A stretch of DNA of 64,000 nt from Streptomyces sp. Root1304 (GTDB lineage: Bacteria > Actinomycetota > Actinomycetes > Streptomycetales > Streptomycetaceae), in the NCBI RefSeq assembly GCF_001426405.1, contig NZ_LMEP01000010.1, positions 1 through 64,000 on the forward strand, given 5' to 3'. The notes beneath the pieces were generated by a model. It made no database searches. It saw only the letters and a list, made by a program, of their open reading frames with translations, and was not told the DNA's origin. Both the position numbers and the translations under genes were made by a program. Positions 50,333 to 59,250 of the stretch are shown here, one piece after another. Within the stretch, counting starts at the first letter, position 1. Each line of letters starts with the position of its first letter.

Positions 50333-53326
50333 ATGAGCCGCATCCCCACCCGTCCGCCCGGACGCGCACTGGCCGTCCTGGCCGCGGCCGCCGGCCTGGT
50401 CGGCCTGCTCGCCGCCCCACCCGACGCCCCCTCCTCGCCCCGCACCGCCCCCGCCGCGGCCACCGCCGACACCACGGCGACCGTCTTCTACTGGACGAAG
50501 ACGAAGAACTGGGCCGCCTACAACCTGCATTACGCCCCCGACGGCGGCGCCTGGACCACGGTCCCCGGCGTCGCCATGGAGCCCGCCTGCACGGACTGGG
50601 TGAAGAAGACGGTCACCCTCGGCACCGCCAACGGACTGGCCGCCACCTTCAACAACGGCAGCGGCACCTGGGACAACAACGGCGGCAAGAACTACGCCCT
50701 GGGCACCGGGAGCATCACCGTCAAGGACGGCGTCGTCGCCCACTCCGACCCCTGCGCCGGAACCGGTCCCGACCCGACGCCCTCCCCGGGCGCCAAGGCC
50801 ACCGTCTACTACTCCACCGAGGCCCTGGGCTGGTCCACCGCCAACATCCACTACCAGCCCGCGGGCGGCGCCTGGACCGCCGTCCCCGGTGTCGGCATGC
50901 AGGCCGCCTGCGCCGGCTGGTGGAAGCGCGAGATCGACCTCGGCACCGCCGGCTCCCTCAAGGCCGCCTTCAACAACGGCAACGGCACCTGGGACAACAA
51001 CAAGGGCTCCGACTACGCCCTCGGCACCGGCGTCAGCAGCGTCAGGAACAACGTGGTGACGGCGAACGCCGCCGACCCGTGCGCCGCCGAGGCGCCCGAC
51101 ACCCGGGCGCCGACCGCCCCCGCCCGGCTCACCGCGACCGCCGACGGCACCTCGGTGCTGCTCACCTGGGACCCCGCCACCGACGACAGGGGCGTGACGA
51201 AGTACCAGGTCACCCGGGTCGGCGGCAGCGGCGGTACGGTCGTGACGGACGTCGCCTCCACCGTCTTCTCCGACACGGGCCTCGCCCAGCGGACCGCGTA
51301 CACCTACACGGTGCGGGCCGTGGACGCCGCCGGGAACGTCTCCCCCGCCTCCCCCGCCGCGACCGCCACCACCGGGGACGCGCCCACGACCCCCGCGACC
51401 GGGAAGCCCCTCGGCACCGACCCGCGCAAGGACCCGATCTACTTCGTCCTCACCGCCCGCTTCAACGACGGCGACCCGTCGAACAACCGGGGCGGCAGCC
51501 AGCACGTCAAGTCGGGCAACGCGGCCAACGACGACCCCATGTTCCGGGGCGACTTCAAGGGCCTCATCCAGAAGCTGGACTACGTCAAGGGCCTCGGGTT
51601 CTCCGCGATATGGGTCACCCCGGTGGTCCTGAACCGCTCGGACTACGACTACCACGGCTACCACGGCTACGACTTCTACAAGGTCGACCCGCGCCTGGAG
51701 TCGGCCGGCGCCTCCTACCAGGACCTGATCGACGCGGCCCACGCCAAGGGCATGAAGATCTACCAGGACGTCGTCTACAACCACTCCTCCCGCTGGGGCG
51801 CCAAGGGCCTGTTCGTCCCGACCGTGTACGGCGTGCGGGACAGCCAGTGGAGCTGGTACTACGACGAGAAGCAGCCCGGCTTCGAGTACGACGGCCTGAC
51901 GATCGACCCGAAGAGCGGGAAGTCCTTCTACAACGGCGACCTGTGGTCGACGGCCGAGCCCACCGGCAACACCTGCGTCAACTGGGGCAAGCCGACCGGC
52001 GGCAAGAGCGCCGAGGGCTACACCGTCTACAACTGCCAGTGGCCGAGCCCCACGTCCGGCATGTTCCCGAAGTCGCTCTACCACCAGTGCTGGATCGGCA
52101 ACTGGGAGGGCGAGGACTCGCGGTCCTGCTGGCTGCACGAGGACCTGGCCGACTTCAACACCGAGAACCCGACCGTGCAGAACTATCTGATAGGCGCCTA
52201 CGACAAGTACATCGACATGGGCGTCGACGGCTTCCGCGTCGACACGGCCGTGCACATCCCCCGGACCACCTGGAACCGCCGCTTCCTGCCGGCCATCCAG
52301 GAGCGGGTGACCCAGCGGCACGGGGCCGAGGCGGCGAAGAACTTCTTCGTCTTCGGTGAGGTCGCCGCCTTCGTCAACGACAAGTGGAACCGCGGTTCGG
52401 TGAACCACTCGGCGCAGTTCTACACCTGGAAGGAGCGCAAGGAGTACGACGCGGACGACGCCAGGGCCGCCCTGGAGATGTACGACTACGAACAGCAGCA
52501 GGGCACCGGCAACCAGCCCACGTCCACCAACGCCTTCCTGTCCGGGAACAGCTACCACACCCCCGACAACAGCCGGTTCTCGGGCATGAACGTCATCGAC
52601 ATGCGCATGCACATGAACTTCGGCGACGCGTCGAACGCCTTCTCCAACGGCAAGGACTCGGACGACAGTTACAACGACGCCACCTACAACGTCGTCTACG
52701 TCGACAGCCACGACTACGGCCCCAACAAGTCGAGCGAGCGGTACGCGGGCGGCACGGACGCCTGGGCCGAGAACATGTCCCTGATGTGGACCTTCCGCGG
52801 CATCCCGACGCTGTACTACGGCTCCGAGATCGAGTTCCAGAAGGGGAAGAAGATCGACTGCGGGCCGACCTGCCCGCTCGCCGACACCGGTCGGGCCTAC
52901 TTCGGCGACCATGTCGCCGGCTCCGTCACGGCCTCCGACTTCTCCCAGGTCACCTCGGCCACCGGAGCGGTCGCGACCACCCTCCAGCAGCCCCTGGTGC
53001 GGCACGTGCAGCGGCTCAACCAGATCCGGCGCGCGATCCCCGCGCTCCAGATGGGCCAGTACTCCACCGAGGGCATCTCCGGCGGCATGGCGTTCAAGCG
53101 CCGCTACACCGCGGGCGGCACGGACAGTTTCGCCCTGGTGACGATCACGGGCGGCGCCACGTACACGGGCATCCCGAACGGCACGTACACGGACGCCGTC
53201 ACCGGCGACGTCCGCACCGTGACCGGCGGCACCCTCACGGTCGCCGCCCCCGGCAAGGGCAATCTGCGGGTGTACGTCCTCAACGGCCCCGGCAGGATCG
53301 GGACTTCGGGTCCGTACCTGAAATAG
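50333..53326 (+). CDS. Secreted alpha-amylase with two starch-binding modules and Fn3
   Basis: This 997-residue exported glycoside hydrolase starts with a signal peptide (about 1-43). Two near-identical carbohydrate-binding modules (CBM25/26-like, about 45-140 and 158-252) each open with a TxTVxYxT-like strand and end with GTWDNN. A fibronectin type III domain follows (about 258-345). The GH13 catalytic domain (from about 360) shows VVYNH, the nucleophile Asp in GFRVDTAVH (about 637), the acid Glu in FGEVA (about 674) and the third Asp in VDSHDYG (about 791). A C-terminal beta domain ends the protein. It should hydrolyse insoluble starch outside the cell. GGAG at 50322-50325 supports the start. 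Confidence 0.93.
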   Translation: MSRIPTRPPGRALAVLAAAAGLVGLLAAPPDAPSSPRTAPAAATADTTATVFYWTKTKNWAAYNLHYAPDGGAWTTVPGVAMEPACTDWVKKTVTLGTANGLAATFNNGSGTWDNNGGKNYALGTGSITVKDGVVAHSDPCAGTGPDPTPSPGAKATVYYSTEALGWSTANIHYQPAGGAWTAVPGVGMQAACAGWWKREIDLGTAGSLKAAFNNGNGTWDNNKGSDYALGTGVSSVRNNVVTANAADPCAAEAPDTRAPTAPARLTATADGTSVLLTWDPATDDRGVTKYQVTRVGGSGGTVVTDVASTVFSDTGLAQRTAYTYTVRAVDAAGNVSPASPAATATTGDAPTTPATGKPLGTDPRKDPIYFVLTARFNDGDPSNNRGGSQHVKSGNAANDDPMFRGDFKGLIQKLDYVKGLGFSAIWVTPVVLNRSDYDYHGYHGYDFYKVDPRLESAGASYQDLIDAAHAKGMKIYQDVVYNHSSRWGAKGLFVPTVYGVRDSQWSWYYDEKQPGFEYDGLTIDPKSGKSFYNGDLWSTAEPTGNTCVNWGKPTGGKSAEGYTVYNCQWPSPTSGMFPKSLYHQCWIGNWEGEDSRSCWLHEDLADFNTENPTVQNYLIGAYDKYIDMGVDGFRVDTAVHIPRTTWNRRFLPAIQERVTQRHGAEAAKNFFVFGEVAAFVNDKWNRGSVNHSAQFYTWKERKEYDADDARAALEMYDYEQQQGTGNQPTSTNAFLSGNSYHTPDNSRFSGMNVIDMRMHMNFGDASNAFSNGKDSDDSYNDATYNVVYVDSHDYGPNKSSERYAGGTDAWAENMSLMWTFRGIPTLYYGSEIEFQKGKKIDCGPTCPLADTGRAYFGDHVAGSVTASDFSQVTSATGAVATTLQQPLVRHVQRLNQIRRAIPALQMGQYSTEGISGGMAFKRRYTAGGTDSFALVTITGGATYTGIPNGTYTDAVTGDVRTVTGGTLTVAAPGKGNLRVYVLNGPGRIGTSGPYLK

Positions 53327-53343
53327 CCGACGGGCCCGCCGCA

Positions 53344-53922
53344 CTACCCCAGCGGTGTGCGGTGCAGGGTGACGAGCAGTCGCCAGACCTGGTGGGCGAT
53401 CCGGTCGGGATCGCCCACCACCAGGCCGTGCAGCCAGTCCGCCAGCACCCCGGCGAAGGTCGCGGCGACGGCCGAGGCGATCAGCTCCGGCTCGGGCGCG
53501 CCCGCCAGGCTGCGCTCGTGGAAGCTGCGGGCCCGCAGGTCCTCGTGGAGCACGAGGCCGAGCGGTCCGCCGCCTCCCGGGCGCAGCAGGGCGCGGTAGA
53601 GGCCCGCGTGCGGGGCGAGGCCGGTGAGGAACGCGCGGAGCGCGGGCGGCGGTGACGCCGGGTCGGGGACGCCGCGCCAGGCGTGCAGGGCGTCGACCGC
53701 CTCGCGGACGACGTCGGCGCAGGCGTCGACGGCCAGCGCCTCCAGGTCGGCGTAGTGGACGTAGAAGGTGGCGCGGCCGACTCCGGCCCGGCGGACCAGG
53801 CTCGCGACGGTGACCTCCGGCAGCGGGCGCTCGGCGCACTCGTCGAGGAGGGCCTGCCGCAGTCTGGCCCGGGTCCTGGCCGCCCGGGGGTCGCCCGGCG
53901 CCGGCTCGGCGGGCGGGTTCAC
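53344..53922 (-). CDS. TetR family regulator (autoregulated with DUF1304)
   Basis: From GTG 53922 this is a 192-residue TetR protein. The HTH region reads LRQALLDECAERPLPEVTVA then LVRRAGVGRATFYVHYADLE (about 20-60). The C-terminal helices form the ligand pocket. Its start overlaps the stop of the DUF1304 gene (GTGA), so the two are one transcript. The very strong inverted repeat at 54304-54346, upstream of that transcript, is its probable operator. Confidence 0.9.
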   Translation of the reverse strand: MNPPAEPAPGDPRAARTRARLRQALLDECAERPLPEVTVASLVRRAGVGRATFYVHYADLEALAVDACADVVREAVDALHAWRGVPDPASPPPALRAFLTGLAPHAGLYRALLRPGGGGPLGLVLHEDLRARSFHERSLAGAPEPELIASAVAATFAGVLADWLHGLVVGDPDRIAHQVWRLLVTLHRTPLG

Positions 53923-54281
53923 CGGCTGAGGAGGACGGCGCCGAGGGCGAGCGCCCCGGGGAGGGCCTGGGCGACCAGGATGCGGCGGTTCGCGGTGGCC
54001 GCGCCGTACAGGCCGGCGATGACGACGCAGACGAGGAAGAAGATCTGGACCCGGTACCCGGTGGGGTCCGCGGCGATCAGCCCCCAGACGAGTCCGGCGG
54101 CGAGGAAGCCGTTGTAGAGGCCCTGGTTCGCGGCGAGCGGCGCGGTGGCGCGGGCCATCTCGGCGTCGAATCCCGACAGTTCGCGTCCCGGCTTGCGCTC
54201 CCACAGGAACATCTCCAGAACCAGGATGTACGCGTGCAGGGCGGCCACCAGGCCCACCAGCACGTTCGCGGCCGTCTCCAT
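53919..54281 (-). CDS. DUF1304 membrane protein
   Basis: This 120-residue protein has four membrane helices and the DUF1304 signature: LVGLVAALHAYILVLEMFLW at the N-terminus, then ANQGLYNGFLAAGLVWG in the middle. Function is unknown. It is the first gene of a two-gene operon with the TetR regulator. GGGAG lies upstream of the ATG. Confidence 0.88.
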   Translation of the reverse strand: METAANVLVGLVAALHAYILVLEMFLWERKPGRELSGFDAEMARATAPLAANQGLYNGFLAAGLVWGLIAADPTGYRVQIFFLVCVVIAGLYGAATANRRILVAQALPGALALGAVLLSR

Positions 54282-54303
54282 CGCCTGCTCCCTCACCCAC
54301 AAT

Positions 54304-54346
54304 TTCCTGGACAGGTGTCCAGCATACATGGACACCTGTCCAGGAA
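54304..54346. promoter_or_regulatory. Large TetR operator, two 18-bp perfect arms
   Basis: TTCCTGGACAGGTGTCCA (54304-54321) and its exact reverse complement (54329-54346) flank the 7-base centre GCATACA. Each arm itself contains a near-palindrome of the form TGGACA-NN-TGTCCA, so two repressor dimers could bind. It lies 22 bases upstream of the DUF1304-TetR operon. Confidence 0.78.
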
Positions 54347-54465
54347 CTGCCCTGCCCGTGTCCGAACGCTTCCTTCCGCCCGGTGAGTCTGGGATCTTGC
54401 CTCCACCCCACACATCACAGGGCCCGGCGGGCGCCACCCGCGCCACCGGGTCATCGGAGGACGCA

Positions 54466-56256
54466 TTGTTTTCCCACATATCCGGCCGGATGAGACTCTC
54501 GGCCCTCGCGCTCGGCACGACCCTGGTGCTCGGCACGACCGCCGGCCTCGCACAGGCCGCCCCCCTGGACAACGAGCCCCTCACAGCCCGCCCGGCCGCG
54601 GCCCCCGCCGTCGCCGCGGCGCCCGCGGCCTGGGCCGCGGGCACCCGCGCCTATCTGGTCGTCACGACCCCCGGCGACACCACCGCCGTCCGTACCGCCG
54701 TCACGAACAACGGCGGCTCGGTCTTCGCCTCGTACGACGCGATCGGCGTGATCGTCGCGCACTCGGCCTCCGCCACGTTCGCCGCCACGATGCGCGGCGT
54801 CTCCGGCGTCCAGAAGGTCGGCGCGACCCGTACCTCCGACGTCCCCGCCGACGCCTACAACCCGGCGCTCCCGGCCAATCCGGCGCAGTCCGCCGCTCCC
54901 ACGACGGAGCCCGTCCGCTCGGACATGACCCAGATCAAGGCCGACCAGGCCTGGGCCGTCAACCCGGGCTCCGCCTCGGTGAAGGTCGGCATCCTGGACA
55001 CCGGCGTGGACGACCAGCACCAGGACCTGGCACCCAACTTCAACGCCGCCGACTCGGTCTCCTGCGCGTACGGGAAGACGGACACCCGCGCCGGGGCCTG
55101 GCGCGACGTCGACCAGCACGGCACCCACGTCGCCGGCACGGTCGCCGCCGCCAAGAACGGCAAGGGCGCCATCGGCGTCGCGCCGGGCGTGAAGATCTCC
55201 TCGGTGCGCATCGCCGAGCCCGGCAGCACCCTGTTCTTCGCGGAGAACACCATCTGCGGCCTCGTGTGGGCCGGTGACCACGGCTTCAAGGTCACCAACA
55301 ACAGCTACTACACGGACCCGTGGCAGTTCAACTGCCCGAACGACCTCGACCAGGCGGCCATCCTGGAGGGCGTGGGCCGCGCCCAGGCGTACGCCGAGAG
55401 CAAGGGTTCGCTCCAGGTCGCGGCGGCCGGCAACTCCAATGTCGACCTGGCCAACAAGACCACGGACTCGTCGAGCCCCAACGACTCGACGCCGGTGACC
55501 CGGACGATCACCAACGACTGCCTCGACATCCCGGCCGAGCTGCCGGGCGTGGTGACGGTCGCGGCGAACGGCACCAGCGGCACGTCCAAGGCCTCGTTCT
55601 CCAACTACGGCCGTGACGTCATCGAGGTCTCGGCGCCCGGCGAGTCGGTCTACAGCACGATCCCCGGCGGCAAGTACACCTCGATGAGCGGCACTTCGAT
55701 GGCCTCCCCGCACGTGGCGGGCGTGGCCGCGCTGCTCGCCAGCGCCAACCCGGCGTACACCCCGGCGGACATCCGGGCGAAGCTCGGCGAGCAGGCCACC
55801 GACCTGGCCTGCCCGGCGGACAACCGCTGCACCGGCACCACGGCGAAGAACAGCTTCTTCGGCGAGGGCCGCGTGGACGCCCTGAAGGCGACCGGCGGCT
55901 CCACCCCGCCGCCCGGCAAGTACTTCGAGAACCTCACGGACGTCACGATCGCGGACAACTCCACGGTCGAGAGCCCGATCACGGTCAGCGGCGTGACGGG
56001 CAACGCGCCGGCCACCCTCAAGGTGGGCGTGGACATCAAGCACACCTACATCGGTGACCTCAAGGTCGACCTGGTGGCCCCGGACGGCACCGTGTACACG
56101 CTGCACAACCACACGGGCAGCGGCACGGACAACATCACCCAGACGTACACCGTCAACGCCTCCGCGGAGGTCGCGAACGGGATCTGGAAGCTGCGTGTGA
56201 ACGACAACGCGAGCCAGGACACCGGCCGGATCGACGCCTGGAACCTGACCTTCTAG
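54466..56256 (+). CDS. Secreted subtilisin-like serine protease with P domain
   Basis: This S8 family protease is about 596 residues long. It has a signal peptide, an inhibitor-like propeptide, and a catalytic domain with Asp in GILDTGVD (about 178), His in HGTHVAGT (about 220) and Ser in GTSMASPHVAG (about 409). The C-terminal P/homo-B domain (about 490-596, ending in IDAWNLTF) is typical of proprotein-convertase-like enzymes. TTG 54466 has GGAGG five bases upstream and was chosen. The ATG at 54490 has no clear site but would give a conventional signal peptide, so it is the alternative. It should act outside the cell. A strong hairpin follows. Confidence 0.92.
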   Translation: MFSHISGRMRLSALALGTTLVLGTTAGLAQAAPLDNEPLTARPAAAPAVAAAPAAWAAGTRAYLVVTTPGDTTAVRTAVTNNGGSVFASYDAIGVIVAHSASATFAATMRGVSGVQKVGATRTSDVPADAYNPALPANPAQSAAPTTEPVRSDMTQIKADQAWAVNPGSASVKVGILDTGVDDQHQDLAPNFNAADSVSCAYGKTDTRAGAWRDVDQHGTHVAGTVAAAKNGKGAIGVAPGVKISSVRIAEPGSTLFFAENTICGLVWAGDHGFKVTNNSYYTDPWQFNCPNDLDQAAILEGVGRAQAYAESKGSLQVAAAGNSNVDLANKTTDSSSPNDSTPVTRTITNDCLDIPAELPGVVTVAANGTSGTSKASFSNYGRDVIEVSAPGESVYSTIPGGKYTSMSGTSMASPHVAGVAALLASANPAYTPADIRAKLGEQATDLACPADNRCTGTTAKNSFFGEGRVDALKATGGSTPPPGKYFENLTDVTIADNSTVESPITVSGVTGNAPATLKVGVDIKHTYIGDLKVDLVAPDGTVYTLHNHTGSGTDNITQTYTVNASAEVANGIWKLRVNDNASQDTGRIDAWNLTF

Positions 56257-56273
56257 CACCTCCCGACCCGGGG

Positions 56274-56308
56274 AACGGGGCCGGAGCCGCCATGGCTCCG
56301 GCCCCGTT
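56274..56308 (+). terminator. Hairpin terminator after the subtilase gene
   Basis: A perfect 15-bp inverted repeat (56274-56288 with 56294-56308) with a 5-base loop starts 17 bases after the stop. There is no long U tract. Confidence 0.75.
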
Positions 56309-56396
56309 CGCGTGCCCGGCGCGACTCCGGCGCGTCTCCGGCGCGAGAAAGTCCGTACCGGGGGGTAGGCCTCCCGCGGCTCTTGCTATACGTTCC

Positions 56397-56432
56397 GTCT
56401 AACAAGCTTGCTAGACACGGCGTCTAACAAGC
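56397..56432. promoter_or_regulatory. Palindromic operator ahead of the AurF-type operon
   Basis: GTCTAACAAGCTTGCTAGAC (56397-56416) is a near-perfect 20-bp palindrome with one mismatched pair. Its half CGTCTAACAAGC recurs at 56421-56432. It lies 37 bases from the AurF-type gene, just after a possible -10 (TATACG, 56387-56392). A TetR-type repressor is likely but none is encoded next to it. Confidence 0.65.
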
Positions 56433-56468
56433 GCCCGAGCCGACCGAGCGACCCCGAGGAGCCGCACC

Positions 56469-57374
56469 ATGGCAAGCAGCACCGTTCGCCCGGAGAACCA
56501 CGACCAGGACGACGTCGCCGAACGGCTGCTCCGGTCGGCCGCCAAGCTCTCGTACGACCCCGCCGTCGAGGTGGACTGGGACACCCCCCTCGACAAGGAC
56601 TTCCACGGCCAGAGCCCGGAGTGGAACAGCCTCTACGGCACCGCGTACTGGAACGAGATGACCGAGGAGCAGCGCAAGGAGTTGACCCGGCAGGAGTCCG
56701 CCTCGGTGGCCAGCACCGGCATCTGGTTCGAGATGATCCTCCAGCAGATGGTGCTCCGCGACATCTACCTCATGGACCACACCGACCCGCGCTTCCAGTG
56801 GGCCCTCACCGAGATCGCCGACGAGTGCCGGCACTCCATCATGTTCGCCCGCGGCTCCCAGAAGCTCGGCGCACCCGCCTACCGGCCCCGGCGCGCGGTG
56901 CTCGAACTCGGCCGCTTCATGAAGACCGTCGGCTTCGGCGAGGCCGCGTACGCCGGCATCCTCGTCGCCGAGGAGGTCCTCGACGTCATGCAGCGCGACT
57001 GGATGCGCGACGAGCGGGTGGTCCCCTTCGTCCGCACCATCAACAACATCCATGTGGTCGAGGAGTCCCGGCACATGAAGTTCGCCCGCGACGAGACCCG
57101 CCGCCACCTCGCCCGCGCGGGCCGCGCCCGCCGCCAGTTCCAGTCCCTCGTGGTCGCCATCGCCGCGTACTACATCATCACCAACCTGGTGAACCCCGAG
57201 GTGTACGTGCGCGCCGGACTCGACCCGGAACGCGCCCGCCGCGAGGCCGCCGCCAACGAGCACTACAAGTCCCAGCTCCGCGCCAGCTGCGCCGGGCTGA
57301 TGGAGTTCCTCTCCGACGTCGGCATGCTCACCCGCCCCGCGCTCTTCTTCTACAAGCGCGCCCACCTCCTCTGA
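56469..57374 (+). CDS. AurF-type non-haem diiron oxygenase
   Basis: This 301-residue protein is in the AurF/CmlI-like diiron oxygenase family, members of which oxidise arylamines to nitro compounds. Metal-ligand helices are visible: an early Glu in the TGIWFEMILQQ helix, EIADECRHSIMF (about 118-129) and a late VVEESRHMKFARDE (about 197-210), with ExxRH-type patterns. The gene is followed by a ferredoxin-ferredoxin reductase fusion that could supply electrons. The substrate is unknown. AurF-like genes paired with reductases also occur outside antibiotic clusters in actinobacteria. Confidence 0.85.
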   Translation: MASSTVRPENHDQDDVAERLLRSAAKLSYDPAVEVDWDTPLDKDFHGQSPEWNSLYGTAYWNEMTEEQRKELTRQESASVASTGIWFEMILQQMVLRDIYLMDHTDPRFQWALTEIADECRHSIMFARGSQKLGAPAYRPRRAVLELGRFMKTVGFGEAAYAGILVAEEVLDVMQRDWMRDERVVPFVRTINNIHVVEESRHMKFARDETRRHLARAGRARRQFQSLVVAIAAYYIITNLVNPEVYVRAGLDPERARREAAANEHYKSQLRASCAGLMEFLSDVGMLTRPALFFYKRAHLL

Positions 57375-57455
57375 ACCGGACGCGTCGCGGACCCTCCCAC
57401 CCGGATCCGACGCGCCCGACCCGCCGATCCCGACGAGCAGAGCCGAGCCGCCGCC

Positions 57456-59117
57456 ATGACCTACGCCATCACCCAGACCTGCTGCAACGACGCGACGTGC
57501 ATCGCCGTCTGCCCGGTCAACTGCATTCACCCGACGCCCGAGGAACCGGACTTCGGCACCACGGAGATGCTGTACATCGACCCGCAGACCTGCATCGACT
57601 GCGGGGCCTGCGCCGACGCCTGCCCGGTCGACGCCATCTTCCCCGCGGACCGGCTCACCGGACGGCTCCGCGCGTACGAGGCCATCAACGCCGCGTACTA
57701 CGCGGACCGGACACCCGCGCCGGCGCCCGCCTCGCCCACCTTCCACCCCTGGGGCGCGCCCGCCTTCCACCGGTCGCTGCCCGCCGACTTCACCCCCCTG
57801 CGCGTCGCGGTCGTCGGCACCGGACCGGCCGGCATGTACGCCGCCGAGGACCTGCTCCTCCACACCAACGCCCAGGTGACGCTGATCGACCGGCTCCCGG
57901 TGGCCGGCGGACTCCTCCGGTACGGCGTGGCACCCGACCACCCCGCCACCAAGGGCGCGGGCGACACCTTCGCCCGCTTCCACTCCCACCCCCGGGTCAC
58001 GATGCGGCTCGGCGTGGAGGTCGGCAGGGACGTCACCGCCGGGGAACTCGCCGCGCACCACGACGCGGTGGTCTACGCGGTCGGCGCCCCCTCCGACCGC
58101 CGCCTCGGCATCCCCGGCGAGGAACTGCCCGGCAGCGTCTCGGCGACCTCCGTCGTCTCCTGGTACAACGCGCACCCCGAGACCGGCGCCGACGCCGTCC
58201 CCCTGACCGCCGCCACCGAACGGGTCGTCGTCGTCGGCAACGGCAACGTCGCCCTGGACGTCGCCCGGATCCTCGTCATGGACCCCGCCGACCTCGCCGC
58301 CACGGACATCGCCGACCACGCGCTCGCGGCCCTGCGTGCCGACCCGGTCCGCGAGGTCGTGCTCCTCGGCCGCCGGGGCCCCGAGGACGCGGCGTACACC
58401 GGCTCCGAACTGCTCGCCCTGAAGCACCTGCCGGGCGTGGACCTCGTCGTCGACGACCGCGATCCGCGCACCGGCGCGGCCGTCGACGCGGCGGCCCCCG
58501 GGGAGAAGGCCGCGCTGCTGGGCGATGTCGCCCGCGAGACCGTGGACTGGACGCGTCCGCCCGCGCCGGGCCGGCGGCGGATCGTCCTCCGCTTCCACTC
58601 GGCCCCGGTCGACGCGCTCGGCGCCGGGGCCGTACGGGCGGTGCGGGTCACCGAGGAGGGGTCGGCCACGGGTACGGAGATCGGGACGGGGCTGCTCGTC
58701 CGCGCGATCGGCTACCGGGGCGTCCCGCTCGCCGGGCTGCCGTTCGACGAGGCCTCCGGAACGGTGCCGCACGAGGCCGGGCGGGTCACCGGGCTGCCCG
58801 GGAGCTATGTCGTCGGCTGGATCAAGCGGGGACCCTCCGGCGGCATCGGCGCCAACCGGGCGTGCGCGGAGGAGACGGTCGGGACGCTGCTCGCGGACGC
58901 GGTCGCCGGAGCGCTGCCGACGCCCACGGGTACGGCGCAGGAGTTCCGCCGGCTGGCGCGGAGCCGCAGCCGGCATCTCGTCGACGCGCGCGGGCTCGCG
59001 GCCATCGACCGGACCGAGCGGGCCAGGGGCCGGGACGCGGGGCGTCCCCGGGTCAAGATCGCCACGGTGCCGGAACTGGTCGCGGCGGCACGGGCGGGAC
59101 GACTGCGGAGGGGCTGA
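57456..59117 (+). CDS. Ferredoxin fused to ferredoxin-NADP+ reductase (FprB-like)
   Basis: This 553-residue protein has an N-terminal two-cluster ferredoxin (about 1-75). Its cysteine motifs include CCNDATCIAVCPVNC and CIDCGACADACPVDA. An adrenodoxin-reductase-type flavoprotein follows (from about 110). VAVVGTGPAGMYAAEDLL is the FAD site and VVVVGNGNVALDVARIL (about 250) the NADPH site. The C-terminal YVVGWIKRGPSGGIGANR block is diagnostic of this class. The arrangement matches mycobacterial FprB. It is 81 bases after the diiron oxygenase and probably feeds it electrons from NADPH. Confidence 0.92.
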   Translation: MTYAITQTCCNDATCIAVCPVNCIHPTPEEPDFGTTEMLYIDPQTCIDCGACADACPVDAIFPADRLTGRLRAYEAINAAYYADRTPAPAPASPTFHPWGAPAFHRSLPADFTPLRVAVVGTGPAGMYAAEDLLLHTNAQVTLIDRLPVAGGLLRYGVAPDHPATKGAGDTFARFHSHPRVTMRLGVEVGRDVTAGELAAHHDAVVYAVGAPSDRRLGIPGEELPGSVSATSVVSWYNAHPETGADAVPLTAATERVVVVGNGNVALDVARILVMDPADLAATDIADHALAALRADPVREVVLLGRRGPEDAAYTGSELLALKHLPGVDLVVDDRDPRTGAAVDAAAPGEKAALLGDVARETVDWTRPPAPGRRRIVLRFHSAPVDALGAGAVRAVRVTEEGSATGTEIGTGLLVRAIGYRGVPLAGLPFDEASGTVPHEAGRVTGLPGSYVVGWIKRGPSGGIGANRACAEETVGTLLADAVAGALPTPTGTAQEFRRLARSRSRHLVDARGLAAIDRTERARGRDAGRPRVKIATVPELVAAARAGRLRRG

Positions 59118-59250
59118 GTGCGGCAGGGCGCGTAGGTGGTTCCGGCCCGGGACGGCGGGCCGGTACGGCGCAGGAGGGCGTACGGCCACGGGGGACGTAC
59201 GGCTCTGCCCACGGCCGCGTACGACGTACGACGTACGGCGACGGGGAACG

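Noticed and set aside
59218..59240. Short ACGACGT repeats between convergent genes
   Set aside because: Only about 2.5 copies of 7 bases and no clear dyad, so not called as a feature.
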